From contig CAJNDS010002350.1 of NCBI GenBank assembly GCA_905221605.1, positions 202,001 through 266,000 on the forward strand: DNA of 64,000 nucleotides. The letters run 5' to 3'. Position numbers and translations under genes: made by a program. Under the pieces are notes generated by a model, which was not told the DNA's origin, searched no databases, and saw only the letters and a list, made by a program, of their open reading frames with translations. The stretch comes from Symbiodinium natans (taxonomy: Eukaryota; Sar; Dinophyceae; Suessiales; Symbiodiniaceae). This document shows positions 21,223-29,956 of this stretch, one piece after another; position 1 is the first letter of the stretch; the number at the start of each line of letters is the position of its first letter.

Positions 21223-22351
21223 TGTCGACTGCTGCAAGTTGTGTAGGCAACCCCCCCAAGCCTTACTTGGAGCTTCACGGGTAGCTACAAGTAGCTACAA
21301 GCAGGGTTAGAACTATGGTAACTATACTTCCAACCCCCATCTAGGGTACTTTTAACCCTAAACCCTAAACCCTAAAACCTAAACCCTAAGCCCTAAACCC
21401 CCAACATCGCCCTACTTAGAACTAATTACCCATGTTCAACCTTCAAGTACATGCCCTAAACCCTAAACCCTAAAACCTAAACCCTGAACCCTAAACCCAA
21501 ACCCTAAACCCTAAACCCTAAACCCTAAGCCCTAAACCCTAAACGCTCTCCTGGGCTCCCGGCCCACTTCAGGTGCTCACCCATCCCACTGACGGTCAAG
21601 GTCACCGGCTCACCGGCACTAGCACCGGCGTTGCTTCCACCCTGGGTTCTTTTTATTTTTTTAAAGGCGGGGTGAAGAGTTCTTTTTGGCGGGTTCCTTG
21701 TTTAAATATTTTGTTTATTTACTTATTATTATTATTATTAATTTATTTATTTATCTATTTATTATTTTCCCTTTGGGGGGGGTGGGGCTCATACCCATGT
21801 TGATTGTTTGATGGGGGTGTTTCGGGTTTAGGGTTTAGGGAGGCCAATACAGATTAGAAAGGCTTAGGTCAGTCTGCCGTGTGATTTCGGGGCAAGTCAG
21901 CGGCTTGGCTTCGAGGGTCTGCGAGGGAATTTGGTCCCCAGGGTTCGTGCACCGAGGCTTCTAGGGTTTAGGGTCTAGGGCTTGGGGCAAAACTTGGGCC
22001 CCTAAAGTAAAGCCAAGTATTTACTACACATGCACATGGACCCTAAACCCTAAAACCCTAAACCCGAAAACCCAACCTAAAGCCCTAAACCCTAAGCCCT
22101 CTTAGGGGGTTTTATGGCTACCCGTTTGAACCCCTCATATAGTCCCCCAAATCGTAGATCCCCTGTAAATGAGGACCCCAAAAAGACACCCCGAATATCG
22201 TAAACCCTAAACCCTAAACCCCTAAGCGCCCAAGCCCTAGGCCTAAACCCTAAAGCCTAAACCCTAAAACCTAAAACCTAAACCCTAAACCCTAAACCCT
22301 AAACTCAAAATCTTAATTCTAAACCCTAAACCATAAACCCTAAACCCTACA

Positions 22352-22434
22352 CCCCCATTTCAGCCGCCGAGCTGGTGCAAGGAGCTTTGTGCCGGACAGC
22401 ATCTCCTTCTCCTGCCGAGGACGTGTCCCCAACC
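22352..22434. CDS. Putative exon, strand ambiguous
   Basis: On the plus strand, 22364-22434 reads ELVQGALCRTASPSPAED between a textbook ATTTCAG acceptor and GTAAGA donor. On the minus strand, 22353-22411 reads EKEMLSGTKLLAPARRLKW between GGCAG and GTGTAGGG. The splice signals favour plus and the neighbours favour minus. Confidence 0.3.
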
Positions 22435-23118
22435 GTAAGAACCCCTTAGTGTTTAGGGTTTAGGGTTTAGGGTTTAGGGTTTACAGTATCGGGTTTCGGG
22501 TTTCGGGTTTCAGGTTTCGGGTTTCAGGTTTGGGGTTAGGTTACCTAGCAACCCTATAAGGTTTATATTTATACTAAGACGCTACAAAATATAGGATTTG
22601 GGTTCATTATGAGGTAAACTCTAAAGTCGCAACACGCCAAGTACCTGAAAAAAGGCAACGGCTGCTGAGGGTTCTGCGGTTGAGAGATAAGGCGATTAGG
22701 GTTTAGGGTTTAGGGTTTAGGGTCTAGGGTTTCTACAGGTGAACCTGAAGTTGCAGTGGCCCCAAGCTGTTTTGGGGTGCAGGGTTTACAGGGCTTTAGG
22801 GTTTAGCGTTAAGCTGAACAATTTCGTTGACAAAGGCTCGGCAGAGGGATTGTCCCAAGCGAACAAAGCCTCGAGAAGTAGTCGTAGCTTTCGAGTCTTT
22901 GGGTAGGAATTCAAGTTTACGGCTACAACAGAACAGTTCAAGCCCATTCATGCCCTCAAGTACACCCCATGCCGCTCCTATTCCTTAAATTAGACCTGAG
23001 CCGCAAGTGAACCCTAAACCTGAACCCTGCAGCTCCAAACCCTAGACCCTAAACCCTAAACCCTAAACCCAAAACCCAAAACCCTAAGGGCTCGGGTGTG
23101 ACCCAACAAAAGAAATTC

Positions 23119-23203
23119 TAAGATCCTAGGGGCGTCCTTGTCATGGAAGGCTTGGTACATCTCCATCTCCACGGCCGTTATCTCTGCCTCCTTGTTGCGA
23201 CGT
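23119..23203 (-). CDS. Putative exon, helical segment
   Basis: Minus strand reads EAEITAVEMEMYQAFHDKD, a likely helix. The borders are not resolved: the acceptor may be CAACAAG, and no clear GT donor is seen at the other end. Confidence 0.35.
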
Positions 23204-23281
23204 GGGGCTCATCCAAACCCTCCAACCTTAACTAGGATGGCCCTTAAAGCCCTCCAACAAATATTCCCAATGAGCCCTTGG

Positions 23282-23376
23282 CTGCACTCAGGAGGGTAGC
23301 TATAAATTAAACTTTTAGCTGCCTTACTAAGAAACCCAATAAACCCAAAAAAGGTCAGGATCTAAAGTTACAGTAA
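23282..23376. mobile_element. Short dispersed element, copy 1
   Basis: About 95 bp starting GCTGCACTCAGGAGGGTAGC and ending near ATCTAAAGTTACAGT, over 90 percent identical by eye to 37647-37744. It is non-coding. A target duplication is not evident at this copy. Confidence 0.7.
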
Positions 23377-23874
23377 AGTACCACAAAGAGCCCAGGAGGG
23401 AAGACATGAAATGTCCCAAGCAAGGGCCTACCGACAGATCATCAAACCCAGAAACCTACCTCTGGGATTGTGAACGGCTTTAGGGGGTTTGCAGGTTGAG
23501 GTGGTTGTTAGGACAACTCGTCCATGTTTATAGCAAGGTTATAGGCTTCTCGAAGAGGGCCGAACCCGAATGCACACCAGCCGCTGCTTCTATCAGCCCG
23601 AAGCCCGAAGACCGAAAACCCCAAAGCCCCAAGCCTAAGCATAAAGCCCGCCCTAACCCCTAAAACCTAACCCCCAAGCCCGAAACCCTAAACCGGAAAT
23701 CCTAGGCTCTGCACCTGAAGCGCCCAAATCCATAAAACCTTTAGACCACACACCCCCGGTATACACGATGATGAGAATGATGCTGAAATGCGCTTCCCCA
23801 GCAAGAAAACAGGGCTTAGGGCTTAGGGCTTAGGGCTTAGGGCTTAGGGCTTAGCTTAGGGCTTAGGGTCTAGG

Positions 23875-23998
23875 CCTGGTAGCCCAGTAACCATCTTGCA
23901 ATAAGGGCACGCTTTATTGGCAATTTTTGGGGGCTCGTTTCTTTAAAAGGGAACCTTGAACCAAACAAAGGGAAAAGGGGTACCGCTGGGCTACCAAG
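23875..23998. mobile_element. MITE, family C
   Basis: The left end CCTGGTAGCCCAGTAACC and right end TACCGCTGGGCTACCAAG are near-perfect inverses. A truncated relative lies at 24381-24455. Confidence 0.7.
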
Positions 23999-24775
23999 TA
24001 GGGTTTCGGGCTTAGGGCACTAAACCCTAAACCCTAAATCCTAAATCCCCCCCAAACAAAAAAAAACCTTTCAGCTACAAAGCAAAGTCAGGTGTCCTTC
24101 TGGGCAAAGAGGCCGCCATAGAGGCCCAACCTACATGCTCCAAGGGCCCACGGCTGAGAGCTTCTTGTGGGCCAGGGTGTGCTTAAACCCTAAACCCTAG
24201 CCCTGAACCCTGAACCCTGATCCCTGAACCCTAAACCCAAAACCCCAAACCCTAAACCCAATGCCCGGCGACTGGCGATACAGGGATTACAGGGCTTGGT
24301 GTTCTCAAGGGTTCAGGGTGCAGGGCTTTACGGATTGGCTTTAACCCTAAACCCTAAACCCTAAAGGGATTGAGTGTAAGTAGGCCAGTTTGGTGATTTT
24401 ATAGGGGAACCCAGAACCAAAAAAGGGAAAACGGGTACCACTGGGTTACCAAGTAAAGGGAACTGTGCGTACAAAGGCTTCGGGAAAGTAAGTCTTGAAG
24501 GGTGTATTCCCCGCCAAGGTCTCGAAAGCAACCGCTAAACCCTAAGCCCTTCCCCCTAAACCCGAAACCCCTAAACCCTAAACCCCCAAACCCTAAACCC
24601 CCGAACCCCTATAAGCCCTAAACCCGAAACCCTAAAGCCCTGAACCCTAAACTGGCTTAAGCATTCATGGTGGTTCAAGCTACTGCCTCAACCCCAAAAA
24701 CACATTGCCCTGATGCCTATCCCAGTGAGCCCTAATGAACCCCACAAATTTCAGATACGCCCTTAATTCTGGCAC

Positions 24776-24890
24776 CCTAAACCCTAAACCCTAAACCCTA
24801 AACCCTAAACCCTAAACCCTAAGCCCTAAGCCCTAAGCCCTAAGCCCTAAGCCCTAAGCCCTAAGCCCTAAGCCCTAAGCCCTAAACCTA
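24776..24890 (-). repeat. Array switching from CCCTAAA to CCCTAAG
   Basis: The first half is CCCTAAA and the second half a pure CCCTAAG variant, suggesting local expansion of a mutated unit. Confidence 0.9.
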
Positions 24891-24899
24891 ATGTTGGCC

Positions 24900-25010
24900 G
24901 GGTTGCGGGTACTCCTGCAACAACTTGGGCATCGCCGGACCTGTTGCGGACAAGGCGGTGCACCTCGGAAACGCACGCCCTATGGGCCCATGCACCATCA
25001 ATGTACCGAT
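24900..25010. CDS. Putative exon, strand ambiguous
   Basis: The plus strand reads GYSCNNLGIAGPVADKAV with strongly GC-rich third positions. The minus strand is also open across it. The family is not recognised. Confidence 0.25.
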
Positions 25011-26081
25011 GTAGATTTAGGGTTGATGGTTTAGGGTTTAGGGTTTGGGGTTTGGGGTTTAGGGTTTGTCATAGAGTTTCGAGTTTGGGGTGAAGGGTAT
25101 AGGGTTTAGGGTCTAGGATTGGTCAGCGGAACGCAGCAGTTTGAAGATATGCCCACCCCAAGGCCACCCAATCACCCAATCACAACTCGCAGCAAACCAA
25201 ACGAGAGCCAGCCCACGCCAGAACCAGCCCTAAACCCTAAACCCTAAACACGAAACCCCAAACCCTAAACCAACGAGATTCTGGGGACTTTGGGCAGACG
25301 TAAGGCCCTAAGCCCTAAACCCTAGACCCTAGGCCTTGGACATTCAACCCTACCCTTGCAACCCTCAGCCTTGAACCGCAAACCTCGGCCCCGAACCCTA
25401 CGTAGGGTTAGGGTTTAGGGTTTAGGGTTTAGGGATTAGGGTTTCGGGTTTCGGGTTTAGGGTTTTGGGTTTAGAGTCTAGGGTCTAGGGTTTACAAGGG
25501 TTTAGCCCTACGGCACCCTTGACATTGCTCAATGCTTTAATGACCTTGCCCAATGGATCATTTCCAATATATTCTACCTGATAGAGAGGTTTAGTGTTTC
25601 GGGTTTCGGGTTTCGCGTTTCGGGTTTCGGGTTTTCACAAGAGTTCAGGGTTTAGGGCTGAGGGTAGTACATATTTGATATCTCTGCCTCCAAGTGTATG
25701 CTACTTGGGTGCATGGACCCTGAGGGCCACCAGTGTCACCACCGCCCCTGTCATAACTCCCGCTGCTGAAGGACTACGACCCTAAACCAGAAACCCTAAA
25801 CCCTAAACCGTAAACCCTAAACCCTAAACCCTAAACCCTAAGCCCTAAACCCTCGCTTGTTGCACTGTATGCTTAAGGCCTTACAAGGGACCCGGGGGTT
25901 GTGTGGAGGCGACATTGTGGGCTCCGACTTAGGGGCTTCCGAAAATAGGGGTACCCTTTCGGGGGGTCCTTTTACAGGGGGTACCCCTATTTTAATTTTG
26001 GGAAATAGCCACTTAGGTGCAGGACTTGGGGCTCCTACTAGGCCTTGAAATCTTGGGCCAAAAAGGGGGGGGGGGGGGGGT

Positions 26082-26144
26082 CCTCTTCTCCGCTGTTCTG
26101 GGCCTGTTCCTCGTCCATGACACGCTGGCTCTCCATGGGCAGAA
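26082..26144 (-). CDS. Putative exon, acidic segment
   Basis: Minus strand reads MESQRVMDEEQAQNSGEE after a possible CTAG acceptor. A G run of about 15 follows at 26066-26081 on the plus strand. Confidence 0.35.
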
Positions 26145-26234
26145 GTCTAGGGTTTAGGGTTTAGGGTTTGGGGTTTGGGGTTTGGGGTTTGGGGTTTGGG
26201 GTTTGGGGCTTGGGGTTTGGGGCTTAGGGCTTAG

Positions 26235-26316
26235 GGTTGCTGCGACACATGGCCGCCAGTTTCGGCATCCATGCTTTCGGGTTGTGCGAGTCTCTGGAAA
26301 ACGAAGTCACGCTCAA
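26235..26316 (-). CDS. Putative exon close to the retrotransposon
   Basis: Minus strand reads FVFQRLAQPESMDAETGG. The plus strand is also open. If the minus strand is right, the retrotransposon sits in the intron between this exon and 37790-37861, antisense to the host gene. Confidence 0.35.
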
Positions 26317-26536
26317 CCCTAAACCCTAAACCCGAAACCCTAAACCCTAAACCCTAAACCCTAACCCTAAACCCGAAACCCTAAACCGGCCTAAACCCTA
26401 AACGGTCCGGTCTTCGAGCCGCTTGGCACAGCTTTTTCTGGCAACTGCAATCCTCTTCTTCCACAGAGTTCGACTACGCTCCCCTATTTCAGGCCCTAAA
26501 CCCTAAACCTTGGGGTTTAGGGTTTAGGGTTTAGGG

Positions 26537-26781
26537 TGCGGAGCTGCAGTTGGTATTGTAGAAAGGAGTTGGTGTTGAAAGTTGAAGGGTCAATGCACCC
26601 GGTAATCTTATTGGCTCAAGTTGAAGGGTCAATGTACCTGTTGATCTTCATGGCTCAAGACTGGGCCATGCGCCTGGTAGCAAAAAGAAGTTTTGAGTTC
26701 TTGGTGTTTGCTGGTTGGTTCAGGGTGAAACCTCTGGCGACTGTTTGGGTTGATTTCTTTCCCCTTTCGGTTGCCCCCGTA
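26537..26781 (+). repeat. 5' LTR
   Basis: 245 bp, starting TGCGGAGCTGCAG and ending CGGTTGCCCCCGTA. By eye it is identical to 36204-36448. It holds two tandem 39-bp units (26580-26618 and 26619-26657), each ending in GGCTCAA. Confidence 0.95.
26580..26657 (+). promoter_or_regulatory. Tandem 39-bp units with spliced-leader-like 3' ends
   Basis: Unit 1 ends CCGGTAATCTTATTGGCTCA plus AG, and unit 2 ends ATCTTCATGGCTCAAG. The dinoflagellate spliced leader begins CCGTAGCC and ends TTTTGGCTCAAG. The related solo LTR has one unit with a closer match, CCGTAAATTTTGGCTCAAG. A role in trans-splicing of the element RNA is inference. Confidence 0.45.
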
Positions 26782-26799
26782 GGTTATGAGCCCAAATTA
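26782..26799 (+). other. Primer-binding site, tRNA-Met anticodon-region type
   Basis: Directly after the LTR comes GGTTATGAGCCCAAATTA. Its complement contains TTTGGGCTCATAACC, which fits an anticodon arm with the CAU anticodon of tRNA-Met. Drosophila copia is known to prime from a half-tRNA cut in that region. The match covers about 12-17 bases; the cognate tRNA is not in the window. Confidence 0.55.
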
Positions 26800-26842
26800 G
26801 GCTTCCTGCGGTGTAGGTAAAATTCTACGCTTGTTTGGCGCA

Positions 26843-29800
26843 ATGGACATGTTGCGGCGTCGGTCAGAACCTGGACTGTCATCCGCGGCCAATGAAGCCG
26901 AAGAAAATCGTGGTGATGGGGGTGAAGAACGACAACAAGTGGTACAAGCGCTGACAGATGGTAGGGAGGTTGCAATGATACAACCAACGTCTCAGGTGGA
27001 AAACGAAGTGGTTCCGGTTCCAGCAGCAAATCCTTTCTGGAGCGAGCGGGCTCAAGAAGAAATGAGACTGAGGCAATCAAGGCCGGCAAGTCTTCCTGCG
27101 AGCGGAGGGGATAGAAGTGGTGAAAATACGAGGAGGCCACCTTCGCTGCAAGATCTTTTGGGTCAGGAACCTGCACCTGTTGAGAGACCATCGTCAGGCT
27201 TGATGGGCCAGATGGAACGAGGTACTATTGGTGGAGCGCAAGTAGAGGAAGAGCTCATTCCTGATGTTGGTGGTGAAGAACAAAGTGAAGATATGGCGGT
27301 AGTAAAGCGTGCGCTGAAGGAGTTGCTTGTGCAAACAAAGGAGCTGGGGAACAGGTTGCATCGGGTGGAGGAGAAAAGCTATACCTCTGCTGCATCTGGG
27401 TCAGCTTCGAGAGCACGGAGCACTGGAGTGGTGGACGCAAACGCTGCATATCCTTTGGGAATGACTCCAGAGAAACAGTACCTGCCAGGGCAAGTTTTCT
27501 ATACTGATGGTATGGGTGGTTTTTGGACTGTGTTGCCTGATGGGACATGGCTGCCTATTGAGGGCTACGACCTGCCAAAGGGTTGTGATCTTCAATCCTT
27601 GCCTGGGTCCAGGAAGGGGGATGCTCAAGTGGAGGATGAAAAAGAAGTGCCAATGATGCATGTAGCTGAAGGGAAGAAACCCTCCAGATTGCCTCCATTG
27701 AATTACCCCACGGGAGGCCCTGCAAGTGGTGGATATGCAAGTGGACCGCCTGGTTTAACACATGTTCCGATAACTTCCTTGCCATCAGGTGCTGATGGTT
27801 CTGCCGCACCTGTGGGGAACCAGCCCGGTTTTGTTTCAGCTCGGGAAACTGCGACGCAAGAAAACTTAGCAGGATCGGGTGGATATACAATGGTGGATGA
27901 TGTTCCGTATCGGTGGAAAATGGTCGCTGGGAAGTTGATATTAGAAAAGGTTCCGCTCACAGCTGTTACGCCTGGTATAGGACATGGACTGCCTCAAGGG
28001 CCTGGTGGTAGGGTCAGTTTACCTCCTGGAGCAGTGGTGCCGCGTGGTATGCCAATCATTGGTGATAGTTCTGGAACCAAACGTCCGGAGGCTCTTGGGA
28101 AGCATGTGATGAGCCTTCCCACTTTGGCAGACTACACACCAAGCAATCCGACGGCACTAGGTGATTGGATCGCAATGATCGAACCAATGTTGTCTTCGCT
28201 GACAGATACAGGAAGAGTATGGTGGCAATGCGTCTATTCAAAGGCGTATCGGGCGTATGCCAAATGGTTGAGTGTTTCTCCGCTGGAAAGGTTGGGCATC
28301 AAGGCTGAGCTGGAAGGGCTCAAAGTGGTTCAAACTGTGCATGTTTTGTTGGGGCAGAGAGCGGTGTCTTTACTGCTGCAGGCGATTCCGGAGAGATTGA
28401 AGACCGAGATCGTCTCCACTCGAATGTTGGGGTCAGTGATGATATTTTACAAATTGCTGACGGTATACCAACCAGGTGGAGCAAATGAGCGCAGCACAAT
28501 GTTGAATTTCTTGGTGCAACCATCTTCAGCAACCTCGATCTCAGAGGCCATCAAGGGAGTGCGTCAATGGGCGCAATGGCGTTCCCGACTAAGGGAGTTG
28601 AGAGCGGCCGAGCCGGACGCTACCTTGCTTATTCAGGGATTGGATAGTTTATCATCCGCGTTGCTGGCAAAACACCCTACGGTTCATTTCAGAGTGGCAT
28701 CCTTTCGGGAGAAATTGGGGGTGGACTACTCGCCGACCTCTGAAACTGCGACACAACTAGCTGAAATGTTACAGGCAGAGTTTGAACTGCTATTGCATAG
28801 TGCTGGTGATCAAGAGGTGAAGCAGGACTCGGACGCCAAGAAAAGGGCAAGGTTAAACAAGGCCCAAAAGGGAACTGGTGACGAGACGGAGGAGGGTGAT
28901 AAAGGCAAAGGGAAAGGAAAAAGGTACAGCGGTGATGGTGAACGTCCCTTCTGTTGGATATATGGGAAGACAGATGCAGGCTGCAAGTTCGGATCTCGCT
29001 GCAAATTTCGTCATGACAAAGACTCCCTGGAGCGAGGAAGATGTTTTGAGTGTGGGGCCGTTGGCCATCTACAGCCGCAGTGTCCATATAAGGATGGTGC
29101 AAGTTCCAATGTGGACTCAAACCCTGAGAGGAATAGATCTAAAGGGAATTCTCCCAAAGGGGGAAAGGGCGGCAAAGGTGCGAAATGGGGAAATGCCAAA
29201 AAGGCAGAGGTGGCTGAAGGGGGAGATGAGACGGCTAATGCAGGATTGGATAAAGGTTCTGCAAGTCCCTCATCGCCATCAACACCCAATCAGGTCCTTG
29301 CTGAAGCGTTGGAAGTGCTGAAATCTATGAAGCTGTCATCAGCACAGTCAGCATCAAGCGGGGATCCCAGTGTTCGAATGTTATGTGACTCTGGGTTGTT
29401 TCAGCAGGAAAAGAGAGTGGCGTTGGTGGATACAGCTGCTACGCATCTTGCGCGGACGCTTTTTCCATGGGAATGTTTACCCGACACTACTGTTATGGTG
29501 CAAAGCGCGCTTGGTGGTGTGACAATGAGGATTACAGAGAAAGGGACTTTGATTAGGGAAGACAATGGGCCCCTGATTATCCCTCTCTGGTTGATTTTGG
29601 AGTTTGGGGCGAACCTCACTGTGATCAATGGGATGTGTCACGTGGGTGCAAAATCTTCGCTGGACCAGCTCTTGTGGTTTGAACATGGCTGTTTGGTTAT
29701 GGAGTACAAAACAGCTGAAAAGATGGTTTTGCATGCTGAAAGGCAGCGTGCGTCTTGGTCCCGGAATGGAAGGGCGGACTGTGGAGTCGGCCGAAGCAGG

Positions 29801-29956
29801 GAGAAGGCCGAGGAGGATGCGTTCTACATGTGGCCAGGGTCTCTGACACCAATGAGTGTTCGGGAATGGGCATGTTGGACTCGGGAGCATCACATCCTCT
29901 CAGATCACTTCGTCCTGGTGAACAGCTTCCGCAGCAAAAGGTGTTGGTGTCTTTAG
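26843..29956 (+). CDS. gag: Frame 1: Gag, zinc motifs and first protease-like domain
   Basis: The first ATG in frame is at 26843, giving 1037 residues. A low-complexity N-terminal third includes a likely helix at about 150-180. A copia-type Gag core lies at about 430-690 (LGDWIAMIEPMLSSL...). A basic glycine/lysine stretch is followed by a CCCH-type motif at about 704-724 (C-x9-C-x5-C-x3-H) and a CCHC zinc knuckle at 734-747 (C-x2-C-x4-H-x4-C), both suited to RNA packaging. From about 860 comes a copia-like protease fold with LVDTAATHLAR, in which the usual D-[ST]-G is D-T-A, so catalysis by this copy is doubtful. The frame stops at 29956, after overlapping frame 2 from 29740. Confidence 0.9.
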   Translation: MDMLRRRSEPGLSSAANEAEENRGDGGEERQQVVQALTDGREVAMIQPTSQVENEVVPVPAANPFWSERAQEEMRLRQSRPASLPASGGDRSGENTRRPPSLQDLLGQEPAPVERPSSGLMGQMERGTIGGAQVEEELIPDVGGEEQSEDMAVVKRALKELLVQTKELGNRLHRVEEKSYTSAASGSASRARSTGVVDANAAYPLGMTPEKQYLPGQVFYTDGMGGFWTVLPDGTWLPIEGYDLPKGCDLQSLPGSRKGDAQVEDEKEVPMMHVAEGKKPSRLPPLNYPTGGPASGGYASGPPGLTHVPITSLPSGADGSAAPVGNQPGFVSARETATQENLAGSGGYTMVDDVPYRWKMVAGKLILEKVPLTAVTPGIGHGLPQGPGGRVSLPPGAVVPRGMPIIGDSSGTKRPEALGKHVMSLPTLADYTPSNPTALGDWIAMIEPMLSSLTDTGRVWWQCVYSKAYRAYAKWLSVSPLERLGIKAELEGLKVVQTVHVLLGQRAVSLLLQAIPERLKTEIVSTRMLGSVMIFYKLLTVYQPGGANERSTMLNFLVQPSSATSISEAIKGVRQWAQWRSRLRELRAAEPDATLLIQGLDSLSSALLAKHPTVHFRVASFREKLGVDYSPTSETATQLAEMLQAEFELLLHSAGDQEVKQDSDAKKRARLNKAQKGTGDETEEGDKGKGKGKRYSGDGERPFCWIYGKTDAGCKFGSRCKFRHDKDSLERGRCFECGAVGHLQPQCPYKDGASSNVDSNPERNRSKGNSPKGGKGGKGAKWGNAKKAEVAEGGDETANAGLDKGSASPSSPSTPNQVLAEALEVLKSMKLSSAQSASSGDPSVRMLCDSGLFQQEKRVALVDTAATHLARTLFPWECLPDTTVMVQSALGGVTMRITEKGTLIREDNGPLIIPLWLILEFGANLTVINGMCHVGAKSSLDQLLWFEHGCLVMEYKTAEKMVLHAERQRASWSRNGRADCGVGRSREKAEEDAFYMWPGSLTPMSVREWACWTREHHILSDHFVLVNSFRSKRCWCL

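Larger units (their letters stand above)
11700..26530. other. Second mosaic region of arrays, MITEs and exon islands
   Basis: Same composition as 1-10.4 kb. Stretches with no assigned gene, such as 15080-16070, 19410-20560, 21230-22340 and 22435-23110, hold arrays, short unique spacers, MITE pieces and tracts of diverged heptamers. Around 15530-15700 there is a loose tandem of TGTCCCGGATG/TGTCCGGTG motifs. Confidence 0.65.

Noticed and set aside
26782-26830. Classical primer-binding site for a tRNA 3' end
   Set aside because: There is no TGG start and the sequence instead complements an anticodon arm.
29740-29956. Canonical slippery site for -1 frameshifting
   Set aside because: No X-XXY-YYZ heptamer is present in the overlap. 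Near-matches were not convincing.
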